Shown: piece by piece, positions 34,320-42,246 of the stretch | How positions within the stretch are numbered: position 1 is the first letter of the stretch | Layout of the letters: every line of letters begins with the position of its first letter | NCBI GenBank assembly: GCA_030066595.1 | Contig: JASJBI010000004.1 | Location: 1-64,000, forward strand | Source: Alphaproteobacteria bacterium | GTDB taxonomy: Bacteria; Pseudomonadota; Alphaproteobacteria; JAJFFI01 | Reading direction: 5' to 3' | DNA: 64,000 nt | Position numbers and translations under genes: made by a program | Notes under the pieces: model-generated | Database searches by the model: none | Told to the model about the DNA's origin: nothing | The model's input: the letters and a program-made list of their open reading frames with translations, nothing else

Positions 34320-36240
34320 CGGCGCGCACCACTTTGAAGAATTCCAGGTTCTGGGGCCGGTAGTCGTCAAGCTGCATCACCCAGCGGGAATGGCCGTTGG
34401 ACTGCTCCGGCGTTGTCAGGGGGGCAAAGCCCAGCTCAGCATAATGCTGGCGCACCAGCTCATTGCGCGCTGTCGGGATGTATTCGCCCCGCAGGGCCAC
34501 GGCGCCTCGGTCCCGCGCCTGCCGCACAAGCTCATCCAGCACGACGTTCTCGACCTTTCTGCCCAAGACGCGGCAACTCATCAGCCAGCTGTCGATCTCC
34601 ATGACCGGCTCGTCGGCCGATTCGTCCAGCCGCGCGATCGCCACGCTGATGATTCCGTTGTCGCCGAAGCGGTCCTTCAGGCGGGTGCAGACGGTGGCGA
34701 CGGAGGGATCTGTCGTCATGGCCTCGGTCTCGGTCTCGTTGTAGCGACGGGTCGTCAGGTTGAACTGGTTTGTCTTGTTGATGAGCTGGGTAATGCGCGC
34801 CAAGTCCAACTGACTGAATGGACCGATTCGCGCTTCCATGTCGAGCCCGCTGAGAAAGCCCTTCATGTCGGTCGCCTTGGCCTCGAGCTTCTTGCGCTCC
34901 CGGTTGGCCACATACTGCTGCGTGCGGCGCTGGTCGTCCGCGGTGAACGAGACGGCTTCGAAGTAGCCCGCATCCGCCAGGCATCGGGCATAGTGCTCGG
35001 GGGAGTCGGGCACTTCGGGGACGGCGACGTCCGGCAGGGTCTCCCGCATGAGTGTCCGCTCGGCCGGATTGTCATCGAAGAAGACCAGCGCATTCAGACC
35101 GAGATTGAGCGATTCCGCGATCCGCTGGAGGGCGCTCGGCTTGTCTTCCCAGTTGACTTCCATGGCCGCGAAATCGGACAGGCCAAGCGCCATTTCAGGA
35201 TGCCGCTGGAACGCCTCCTCGACGGTTCGCGCGTCGTTCTTGGAGCTCACGGCGAGGACGATGCCCCGCTCGGACAGGCGTTTCGCGTAACGCTGAAAGG
35301 CGAGATAGGCCTCTCCCAGCGCGCTGCCCTGACCGAGGACGATCCCCTCCAGGCCGTCGTCTCCCAGAACGCCGCCCCACAGCGTGTTGTCGAGGTCGAG
35401 CACCAGGCACTTTTGCGAGAGCCCCCGGATCGCCGCCAGCTGGCGGCCCAAGAGATCGCCAACCAGAGGCGCCATCGCCGGAGAAACCTCCTGCTTGGCA
35501 TGATGCCAGAGCATCTCGTCGCCCAGCCGATTGATGCCGATCTGGCCCGCGCACCAGTCCAGATCCAGAAGCAGCGCGTTGTCCGCGGCCGCCGCCTCGG
35601 TGAGTGCCAGATTGAAGCGCCGGACCAGCGCACCCGAGGCTGCCGGCACACGCGACTCGAACTGCCCGAAGATCGGCAGTGCTCGGTTCAGCACGGTCTG
35701 TTGAATGACGATCGCCCGCAGGTCCTCCCGGGCCAGCCGCCATAGTTCACGGAGCTCGGCGATGCGCGTGGCGATTTCCGCCTCGACCTGCCCGCGATCC
35801 AGCTCCAACGGCAGCTGCGGGACCGCGGCGGCGACGTCCACGCTCATGAGCACAGCATCGGGCGCGAAGCCGTGCAATTCCGACGCGGGGTTCAGAAGCT
35901 CCTGGGCATACTGGCCGTAGGGTGCGACATAGCACTCCACCGACAAGCGGCGACGCAGGCCGGCCACGCGGATAGCCGGCAGCAGGTGATCAACCGTGCC
36001 GGAGGCGAGCAGCGCGAGCTTGATGCGAGCGGGCGCGGCGTCGGACTGCTCGATCTCTGCCAATCGCTTCTGAAAGATCCGGTCCAGCCGCGTTGTCTGC
36101 AGGAAGTCCAAGCGCCGGTTTGCGAGATTAACCAAACCCGCGACGAGATCGGAGCTGGACGCTTTGGACTGTTTGAGATCGCGGATACGCGCGTCGAAGT
36201 CCTCCGCGTGGGGCAACCAGTATAGCTCGGGGAGGCCCAC
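34312..36240 (-). CDS. FkbH-like HAD-family protein (ACP loading)
   Basis: This 642-residue cytoplasmic protein has three parts. Residues 70-270 form an SGNH-like domain (IKLALLASGTVDHLLPAI). Residues 275-430 form a HAD domain with LVLDLDNTLWGGVLGDDG, D282 and D284 being the catalytic pair, followed by LAVSSKNDARTVEEAF and LVFFDDNPAER. The last 200 residues look like a GNAT-type domain (WLMSCRVLGRKVENVVL). This is the layout of FkbH-like proteins; the studied ones place a glyceryl group from 1,3-bisphosphoglycerate onto a carrier protein. The carrier gene overlaps its end by eight bases. The start is a GTG at 36240 without a clear ribosome-binding site. It should be the first gene of a seven-gene run. 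Confidence 0.85.
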   Translation of the reverse strand: MGLPELYWLPHAEDFDARIRDLKQSKASSSDLVAGLVNLANRRLDFLQTTRLDRIFQKRLAEIEQSDAAPARIKLALLASGTVDHLLPAIRVAGLRRRLSVECYVAPYGQYAQELLNPASELHGFAPDAVLMSVDVAAAVPQLPLELDRGQVEAEIATRIAELRELWRLAREDLRAIVIQQTVLNRALPIFGQFESRVPAASGALVRRFNLALTEAAAADNALLLDLDWCAGQIGINRLGDEMLWHHAKQEVSPAMAPLVGDLLGRQLAAIRGLSQKCLVLDLDNTLWGGVLGDDGLEGIVLGQGSALGEAYLAFQRYAKRLSERGIVLAVSSKNDARTVEEAFQRHPEMALGLSDFAAMEVNWEDKPSALQRIAESLNLGLNALVFFDDNPAERTLMRETLPDVAVPEVPDSPEHYARCLADAGYFEAVSFTADDQRRTQQYVANRERKKLEAKATDMKGFLSGLDMEARIGPFSQLDLARITQLINKTNQFNLTTRRYNETETEAMTTDPSVATVCTRLKDRFGDNGIISVAIARLDESADEPVMEIDSWLMSCRVLGRKVENVVLDELVRQARDRGAVALRGEYIPTARNELVRQHYAELGFAPLTTPEQSNGHSRWVMQLDDYRPQNLEFFKVVRADD

Positions 36241-36688
36241 CGCTAGGCGTCCAAAAACCAGTCAGGACGGCGATCACGCGCCGCGGTCGCGGGCGCCGGG
36301 CAAGCGAGCGTGTGCCCGCTGCGCTTTCTCCGTGCCTGCGTTCGTCCTGCGGATCCCGTCACGTCAAGGTCCCGGGTTGTTCGATACGCCTGGAGCGATC
36401 CGACCCAAACCATTCTTCCGAATCTACAGTGTCTTGCGAGAGGACTTCTGAACGGTCGTATGATATTGGAGAGCCTGCGTTCCTCGCAATACGTGGATCG
36501 GCTGCAGTTCCCCCGTCCATTGTAGATTGTTTGGTTAAGATATGGTTGGCGGCTTGGAGCCAATCCCCGAAGGCCCTTCAGTTCAGAGTTCACCGCAATC
36601 TTGATTCCGGGATGGGGCGGTGGTGCCGGGGACGGGCATGGGGCGTCTGACCTCGGCCGCGGGCGCGGGAATGTTCGCAAACGGACCG
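36241..36688. other. Intergenic region upstream of the FkbH-like gene
   Basis: No supportable gene. Because the FkbH-like gene reads leftward from 36240, its promoter should be here. The stretch around 36430-36540 is less GC-rich. I see no clear operator. Confidence 0.4.
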
Positions 36689-37096
36689 TCACGCCTTGTC
36701 GGCGCGAAAGACGAAACAGCGGCACATGAGGAAGAAACAGATCGTGTAGACCGGCGCGCCCGCCAGGTGGGCCAGGTAGTCGTTGACGCCAAGACTGCGG
36801 ATGAGGGTCAGGACAACTGTGAGGTTCAGCAGGTAGGAGACCAGGAAAGCGGCGAGGAACCTCACGGCGGCCGGCCAGACCCGGCCATCGTGCTGAAAGG
36901 TCCAGGTGGCGTTCAGAAGGAAGCTCACCATGAGCCCGATCACATAGCCGCTCAGATTGGCCAAGACATCGTCGAGGCCGGCAAAGAACTTACCGCCGTA
37001 GATGATGCCGAGGGTAACGGCCGTGTTGATCACGCCCACCACGGCGAACCGCACCGGCTGGCGGGCGTTCCAGCGAATTTCTGCGATCCGGGTCAT
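36689..37096 (-). CDS. GtrA-family membrane protein
   Basis: This 135-residue protein has four hydrophobic helices (RFAVVGVINTAVTLGIIYG, VLANLSGYVIGLMVSFLLNA, FLAAFLVSYLLNLTVVLTLI and APVYTICFFLMCRCFVF). The pattern FAVVGVINT at the first and the aromatic FVF at the last are typical of GtrA. GtrA proteins are thought to flip undecaprenyl-phosphate-linked sugars made by the GtrB partner, whose gene lies 75 bases upstream on the same strand. Side-chain sugar addition to the polymer in the periplasm is the likely job. No third, GtrC-like transferase gene is seen next to it. Confidence 0.86.
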   Translation of the reverse strand: MTRIAEIRWNARQPVRFAVVGVINTAVTLGIIYGGKFFAGLDDVLANLSGYVIGLMVSFLLNATWTFQHDGRVWPAAVRFLAAFLVSYLLNLTVVLTLIRSLGVNDYLAHLAGAPVYTICFFLMCRCFVFRADKA

Positions 37097-37171
37097 CTGT
37101 ATGGGTTGGCTGCGGCCCTGCGTCTGACGGCCCCGTCGCGGGACACGAGACGCCCGTCCTCGACGGCGGCC

Positions 37172-38230
37172 TCAGGCCGCATTGCCGCCGGCCCCTTGCG
37201 CCGGAACAGAAAGGTCCTCCTGCCCCGTCGCCGGCGCAAGCGCTTGCAGATCCGGTTGAAGGCCATGGCTCTCGCGGACCAGGTACAGGGGCCGTTGTTT
37301 GACCTCGATGTAGATGCGCCCCAGGTACTCCCCGACGATGCCCAGAGTCAGCAGCGTCATGCCGCCCATGAACAGCGTCACCACCATCAACGAGGCGTAG
37401 CCGGGCACGTCCACGCCGCCGATCAGGGTCCGCATAATCAGAAATGCCGCATAGGCCAAGGCAAAGACAAAGATCGCGAGTCCCACATAGGTCCAAACCC
37501 GCAAAGGCGCGGTGCTGGATGACGTGATGCCGTCGAGCCCGAAATTCCAAAGGCGCCATGGCTGCCACTTGCTTCGGCCCGAGGTCCGGGCCATGCGCTC
37601 ATAGGACACGGCGCACTGCCGGAAGCCGACCCACGAGAACAGACCCTTCATGAAGCGGTTCCGTTCGGGCAGCTCGCGCAGCGCCTCGACGACGCGCCTG
37701 TCGAGCAGGCGGAAATCCCCCGTGTCGGACGGGATATCCACCTCGGCCAGGACGTTGTGCACGCGATAGAACAGCCAGGCCGAGAGCTTCTTGAAGGGGC
37801 CGTCCGCGCCGCGACTGGTGCGTGTCGCGTAGACCATGTCGTAGCCTTCGAGCCACTTGGCAAACAGCTCCGGAATGACCTCCGGCGGGTCCTGCAAATC
37901 GGCATCCATGGGCACCACCGCGGCCCCGGCGGCATGGTCGATACCGGCGGTCAAGGCCACGTCCTTGCCGAAGTTGCGCGACAGACTGAGGATCTTGATC
38001 GCGGGATTGCGCGTCCGGTGCCGGACCAGCGCAGCCAGCGAGCCGTCGCTGCTGCCGTCGTCGACAATGATGATCTCATAGGCGCGCCCCAAGGGCCGGG
38101 CGATGGAGTCGAGGACAGGCTCGACCCGCTCGAGCAACGGCTCGAGGCCGTCGCGCTCGTTGTAGATCGGCACAACGAGGGAGAGGATCGGCTGATCGGC
38201 GCCGTCAGTCGTCTTGCGGGGCGCTCCCAT
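37172..38230 (-). CDS. GtrB/DPM1-type polyprenyl-phosphate glycosyltransferase
   Basis: This 352-residue protein has a cytoplasmic GT2 domain and two C-terminal membrane helices. LSLVVPIYNERDGLEPLLER, EIIIVDDGSSDGSLAAL and VVPMDADLQDPPEVI (DAD metal site) are the donor motifs; SLSRNFGKDVALTAGIDHA is also diagnostic. The helices are near 255-280 and 295-320, followed by EYLGRIYIEVKQRPLYLV, as in GtrB. It makes a polyprenyl-phosphate sugar for the GtrA-type partner downstream. ATG 38230 is the natural start; the frame stays open 79 codons upstream but without family likeness. A CtrA-type box lies 54 bases upstream. Confidence 0.88.
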   Translation of the reverse strand: MGAPRKTTDGADQPILSLVVPIYNERDGLEPLLERVEPVLDSIARPLGRAYEIIIVDDGSSDGSLAALVRHRTRNPAIKILSLSRNFGKDVALTAGIDHAAGAAVVPMDADLQDPPEVIPELFAKWLEGYDMVYATRTSRGADGPFKKLSAWLFYRVHNVLAEVDIPSDTGDFRLLDRRVVEALRELPERNRFMKGLFSWVGFRQCAVSYERMARTSGRSKWQPWRLWNFGLDGITSSSTAPLRVWTYVGLAIFVFALAYAAFLIMRTLIGGVDVPGYASLMVVTLFMGGMTLLTLGIVGEYLGRIYIEVKQRPLYLVRESHGLQPDLQALAPATGQEDLSVPAQGAGGNAA

Positions 38231-38283
38231 GGCGGGGCCTTGCTCGAGTCGCGTCGCGGGTCTAAGGGAGTACGTCTCGGACC

Positions 38284-38298
38284 TTAACAAGACCTTAA
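38284..38298. promoter_or_regulatory. CtrA-type box TTAA-N7-TTAA upstream of the GtrB-type gene
   Basis: TTAACAAGACCTTAA matches TTAA-N7-TTAA and is flanked by C and G (CTTAA...TTAAG). It lies 54 bases upstream of the ATG at 38230, the usual promoter range for CtrA sites. Confidence 0.5.
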
Positions 38299-38553
38299 GC
38301 CGGGCCACTCCCCGGTGCCGCGCAGCGGTGCGAGATGATGGTTTCGTGCCGGGTCGGCGGCGTCCGAAGCTGCCGAAAGCAGACGATAAAGGGGGAACAA
38401 GGTGGGGGAACCGCCCGTTATGAGGGTCTTGCCCTGGCGTCGGCGCACGGGCGAGGGGCGATTGCACAGACCGCGTGGGATTCCATAAGTAATTGATAAT
38501 GGGTAACTATTATTGGACTGGTAGTGACGGCCGCAATCGCTACCACCACCATC

Positions 38554-38568
38554 TTAACGACCGGTTAA
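38554..38568. promoter_or_regulatory. CtrA-type box TTAA-N7-TTAA upstream of the 38613 gene
   Basis: TTAACGACCGGTTAA is identical to the box at 8167-8181 and lies 45 bases upstream of the GTG at 38613. With the box at 38284 it places one CtrA site near each of two divergent genes. Confidence 0.5.
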
Positions 38569-38612
38569 GGCTTGTCCGATAGCGTCGAAGGACCAGTCGG
38601 AAGGAGACCGCC

Positions 38613-38891
38613 GTGGCGCTCAAGCCAACCAGAGAACCGGCCGCGTCTGCAGCAGCAGCAGGCGATGCCGCCACACAGGCGGATCAGCAGGCCCGGTTTC
38701 ATGGGGATGTCGAGGGTCATAAACGCCTCGTCAACTCACTGTACTCGGAGGTCGGCGAAACGGCGCCCGACATGGCGGGGACGCTGCCGGGCGAAGGCCG
38801 CTGGCCGTTGTACCGAACCGTCCTCTTTGTGCTTGTTTTCAATTTGGCCGCGTGGGCGGCCATCGGCGGCGCGATCTATTCCCTGCTGTAA
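38613..38891 (+). CDS. Small single-helix membrane protein
   Basis: This 92-residue protein of unknown role has an alanine-rich soluble start, a polar middle with GDVEGHKRLVNSLYSEVGE, and one C-terminal membrane helix (YRTVLFVLVFNLAAWAAIGG). It should be anchored with its N-terminus in the cytoplasm. AAGGAG lies eight bases before the GTG start, an excellent ribosome-binding site, and a CtrA-type box sits 45 bases upstream, which together make it convincing as a real gene. I do not recognise a family. Confidence 0.68.
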   Translation: MALKPTREPAASAAAAGDAATQADQQARFHGDVEGHKRLVNSLYSEVGETAPDMAGTLPGEGRWPLYRTVLFVLVFNLAAWAAIGGAIYSLL

Positions 38892-39002
38892 GCGTCACGG
38901 CTGAGCGCGCGACGGCCGGGCCGGTCCGCGAGCTCGGGCCGGGCGCATCTCAACCCCATCCCCGATCCGTACGACGTCCGGCACAGATCCCGTGATCCGG
39001 CG

Positions 39003-39212
39003 TCAACGAGATCCGAAGACGGCGAAGACCGCAAGCGGGATGAGAAAATAGAGCGCCACGCCTCCGACGAGGATCAAGACCCCGATGGCGAGGCCCGAAG
39101 GTTTCGGTCGGCCGGACACGCGGGCATAGAGGGCGACTGTCGGCAGCACTGCGACTGTCGAGGCCAAGAGCAGGCCTGCCACGAAGATCGCCCAGCCAAA
39201 GACCGCCGTCAT
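39003..39212 (-). CDS. Two-helix membrane protein coupled to GMC oxidoreductase copy 2
   Basis: This 69-residue protein begins MTAVFGWAIFVAGLLLASTV and has a second hydrophobic segment (LAIGVLILVGGVALYFLIPL). Its ATG at 39210-39212 overlaps the TGA of the GMC gene in an ATGA, so translation is probably coupled. A role as membrane anchor or electron-transfer partner for that enzyme is possible, but no haem ligand pair is evident. Copy 1 of the GMC module has no such gene after it. Confidence 0.65.
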   Translation of the reverse strand: MTAVFGWAIFVAGLLLASTVAVLPTVALYARVSGRPKPSGLAIGVLILVGGVALYFLIPLAVFAVFGSR

Positions 39213-40789
39213 GATGCGTAGCCTGGCTTGAGGTGGTCGGCCAGGCGAAGCGCCAGTGCCACAATCGTCAGCGTCGGGTTGACCGTGCCGCCGGTCGGGA
39301 AGACGGAACTGCCGGCGATATAGAGGTTGTCGACGCCATGCACCCGGCAATCCCCTTGCACCACGCCCTTCTTCGGATCATCCGACATGCGAGTCGTACC
39401 CATATGGTGATGTTCGCCTGCAACGTCAGGCCAGCTTCCGTTCGGGTCCAACAACCAGTCCTCGAGCTTTGCCCGGGCAATACCGAGGCGCGCCAACTCG
39501 GCGGCGGCGATCTTGGCTATGGAAGCTTTGGTGTACTTGTCGAGTTCGGTCAAGCGCCAATCAAGCTGGACCCGCGGGATCCCGAGAGCGTCGCGTTGTT
39601 CCCCCAGCATGACTCTGCTGTCGGGGTTTGGCGCCTGCTCGGACGTGCTCCACATTATGACGTTCTGGAATTCCGGTATCGGCTCTTCGCCCAGCATAAA
39701 TTCACGGTAGGCGTTGACGCCAACATCATCCAGGTCCGAGGCAATTCGCCAGACCTTCTCGCCCAGATCGTCCGGCCACCGACCGCGTTTGAGGTTCTGC
39801 CACATCTTGCGTGCGGCAATGGTGCCGCCCTGCCGGTCGGCGTCCGTCCCCACACCCCATTCGCCGTTCAGGCACTTCATGTCCTCTTGAGCCGTGCGGG
39901 CCAGCCGCCACCGGGGGCGGTTGTGCACGCCGTCATGGAACCGGTCCGTGTAGGCTTGGACCAATGCCAACGGGCTCTTGGCGCGCAGCAGTGCCATACG
40001 CCAGGCCTTTGGATGCTCTAGAAAGAACCGGCCGACCAGATCCTGGCGGTTCCCGAGCCCGTTCTGCTCGACACCGTTGGAGGCCAGGAGCAGGCGTGGG
40101 TTCTCGATGCCGCCGCAGGCCAGAATGAACTGGCGTGCCGTCACTTGTCCGCGCTTGCCCTCGAGCGTGCGGATATCCAGATGGGCGACGGAAGTGGCCG
40201 TCGGATTGCTCTGGATGTTGACGACGTTGGCGTGCAGCAGGACGCGGATGTTCTCGGCCGCTGCCAGCTCCGGCCCATAGGCCTCCGCGAAGTTGAGCTG
40301 CGGGCCGATCTGGCGCACGTTGGGCAGCACCTTGGCGGGATCGAAGGCGGGGACGTCGAGGCCCAGCTCGACCCAGCGCTCGCGACCGTAGCTATAGCGG
40401 CCCAGGGCGCAGATCTGTTGCGCGCGCCGGTAGTAGGGGTCGAGATCCTTCAGTGTGATGGGCCAGCCGCTGAACGGCACCCAGGACCGCTCCTCGAAGT
40501 CGATCTCTCTCAGCGGGCCGCAGTAGTTGCCCCAGTGATTGGTGGAGCCGCCGAAGTAGCGGAGCCGGGTCACGTCGAGATCGAAATAGGGCAGGCCCAC
40601 ATTGCGGCCCGCATAGAGCGCCTGGACCTCGTCCTCGTACTCGCGACCACCGCTCTCGAGCAGCAGCACACTGGCGCGCGATCCGATCAGTTCCCGTGCG
40701 ATGGTGATGCCCGCTGGACCCCCGCCGATAATGCAGATGTCGGCCTCATACGTGCGGCCGTCCTCGAACCCGCGAAAGTCCTCGATCAT
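39209..40789 (-). CDS. GMC-family oxidoreductase, copy 2
   Basis: This 526-residue FAD-dependent oxidoreductase is close to copy 1 at 28587 along its whole length. ADICIIGGGPAGITIAREL is the FAD fold, RLRYFGGSTNHWGNYC the second FAD contact, and GEHHHMGTTRM and GSSVFPTGGTVNPTLTIVAL hold the active-site His and Asn (N504). Unlike copy 1 it keeps the Asn. There is no signal peptide. A small Tat-type protein gene lies nine bases upstream and a two-helix membrane protein is coupled downstream. The three may form a membrane-bound dehydrogenase acting in the periplasm; the substrate is unknown. Confidence 0.85.
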   Translation of the reverse strand: MIEDFRGFEDGRTYEADICIIGGGPAGITIARELIGSRASVLLLESGGREYEDEVQALYAGRNVGLPYFDLDVTRLRYFGGSTNHWGNYCGPLREIDFEERSWVPFSGWPITLKDLDPYYRRAQQICALGRYSYGRERWVELGLDVPAFDPAKVLPNVRQIGPQLNFAEAYGPELAAAENIRVLLHANVVNIQSNPTATSVAHLDIRTLEGKRGQVTARQFILACGGIENPRLLLASNGVEQNGLGNRQDLVGRFFLEHPKAWRMALLRAKSPLALVQAYTDRFHDGVHNRPRWRLARTAQEDMKCLNGEWGVGTDADRQGGTIAARKMWQNLKRGRWPDDLGEKVWRIASDLDDVGVNAYREFMLGEEPIPEFQNVIMWSTSEQAPNPDSRVMLGEQRDALGIPRVQLDWRLTELDKYTKASIAKIAAAELARLGIARAKLEDWLLDPNGSWPDVAGEHHHMGTTRMSDDPKKGVVQGDCRVHGVDNLYIAGSSVFPTGGTVNPTLTIVALALRLADHLKPGYAS

Positions 40790-40798
40790 CGGCGCGCC

Positions 40799-41191
40799 TT
40801 ACAACAGCACCGTCAAGGCGCACAACCGCGCCTCCGAGCGGGCCAGCACCCAGCCGTCGATGAAGACGATGTCCTGAACTCTGAAATCCCGATCCCGGAG
40901 GCGCGCCAGATCCTGCCGCAGGGCCTCCGGGCTGCCCAGATCCGAGAATTCGTCCAGGAAGGCCTGCACCCGCTCCGGGCTCGCCTCTAAGGGATCCGCC
41001 CGGAGATAGCGCCGCCCGACCTCTCGCGGCGCGTCCAGGTCGGTGAAGGCGGCGGCCAGCCGATCGCCCGTCGGCGTCCGCGCCGCACCGCCCGCCCGGC
41101 TCCGGTGACGCGCCAACAAGCGGCCCGGCTTGAGCGCGGCCAAGAGCGCCGCAACACCGGCGGCGAGCAGCAGTCTGCGTGTGAGCTTCAT
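40799..41191 (-). CDS. Small Tat-type protein, partner of GMC oxidoreductase copy 2
   Basis: This protein of about 130 residues starts MKLTRRLLLAAGVAALLAAL, a twin-arginine-like signal, and ends with RDFRVQDIVFIDGWVLARSE then ARLCAL. The end is nearly the same as in the copy 1 partner at 30175, while the middle differs. It lies nine bases ahead of the GMC gene. I infer a small subunit that takes the enzyme through the Tat route. ATG 41191 and ATG 41197 (two codons earlier) are both possible starts. Confidence 0.68.
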   Translation of the reverse strand: MKLTRRLLLAAGVAALLAALKPGRLLARHRSRAGGAARTPTGDRLAAAFTDLDAPREVGRRYLRADPLEASPERVQAFLDEFSDLGSPEALRQDLARLRDRDFRVQDIVFIDGWVLARSEARLCALTVLL

Positions 41192-41269
41192 GGTCATCGG
41201 TCTCGTGCTCCGCCAGGTCCGCATAGCGGCAAGGTGTGAACAGGGCGTAAAGGCCGGAGGCTCGGCGTC

Positions 41270-42058
41270 CTAAACCCCGCGCTTGGCTTGGATGAACTCG
41301 TGCTCGCTGCCGTGCAGCGCGAGACAGGTGAGCACGCCCGTGGCAAAGGCGCCTGTGTCGATGCCGATCCGGTTGGGCCGGATCTCGGGCTTCCAGGTGA
41401 TCGAGTGTCCATGCACGACGATCTTGCCATGGTCAACCTTCGACTGCACGAAGTCGTCCCGGATCCACAGCAGATCCTGCTCGGTCTGATCGTCCAGCGG
41501 CCGGCGCGGCCGGACACCGGCATGCACGAACAGATAGTCCCCTTCGGTATGATGAAGGCGAAGCGCCTTCAAGAAGGCCAGGTGTTCGGACGGCAGCTTC
41601 TCGCGGAAGCGGTCCTGCGCGTCGGCCAGCCGCTCGGCGCCAGGCAGTTTCTCGTCCAGGGCCACCCGATAGCTGAAAAGTGTTGCCAAGCCACCGATCT
41701 TGAGCCAACCGGCCCCCGCCCTCGCATCCTCCACGAAATCAAGCAGAATGGCTTCGTGATTGCCCTTCAGATAGACGCATTCGAAGCCGGGCAGCGGCTG
41801 CTCGATCAGCGTTTGGATGACCTCCTTGGAGTTGAGGCCGCGATCGACGTAATCCCCGATGTAGACGATCGTCTTTGTGCAATCCGCATACTGCGCCGCG
41901 TCCTTGAGAATCTGGTCGTGTAGATCGGCGAGCAGGTCCATGCGCCCGTGAATGTCGCCGATCGCGTAGATGCGGCGGTTGGGTGGTACGCACCGCGCAG
42001 TCTTCGGCGCCCGTCCGGCGCCGAACGCACCTGCCAGTCTCTGCAGATAGCCAGCCAT
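41270..42058 (-). CDS. PPP-family serine/threonine phosphatase-like protein
   Basis: This 262-residue cytoplasmic metallophosphatase has the PPP motifs in order: IGDIHG (33-38), IGDYVDRG (67-74), LKGNHE (97-102), then FVHAGVRP and VVHGHS. All metal ligands of the two-metal centre are present. Small bacterial PPP enzymes of this kind act on phosphoproteins or on dinucleoside polyphosphates (ApaH-like). The place next to the polysaccharide locus may mean a control role, but nothing proves it. It follows the Tat-type gene at 40799 on the same strand by about 78 bases, in the upstream direction. Confidence 0.85.
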   Translation of the reverse strand: MAGYLQRLAGAFGAGRAPKTARCVPPNRRIYAIGDIHGRMDLLADLHDQILKDAAQYADCTKTIVYIGDYVDRGLNSKEVIQTLIEQPLPGFECVYLKGNHEAILLDFVEDARAGAGWLKIGGLATLFSYRVALDEKLPGAERLADAQDRFREKLPSEHLAFLKALRLHHTEGDYLFVHAGVRPRRPLDDQTEQDLLWIRDDFVQSKVDHGKIVVHGHSITWKPEIRPNRIGIDTGAFATGVLTCLALHGSEHEFIQAKRGV

Positions 42059-42246
42059 CAGTCAGCCCTCCCAGCTGCGGCCGAACGCTTCTGCGCCAGT
42101 CCCACCCCGGCAAGAATTAACCCCAGGAGGCCCCGGCTCGGCAATAAGTTCCCGCCCGCTCGCTGGCCGGCTCTGCATGGCTCCCGGATTTCCGGCGTTT
42201 TGTCGGAGGTCCGAAGTGGCATGTGGCTTGCGGACCGGCTTCCGAG

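Noticed and set aside
34390-35745. A 451-codon plus-strand frame opposite the FkbH-like gene
   Set aside because: It is antisense to a gene with clear HAD motifs and has no recognisable domain.
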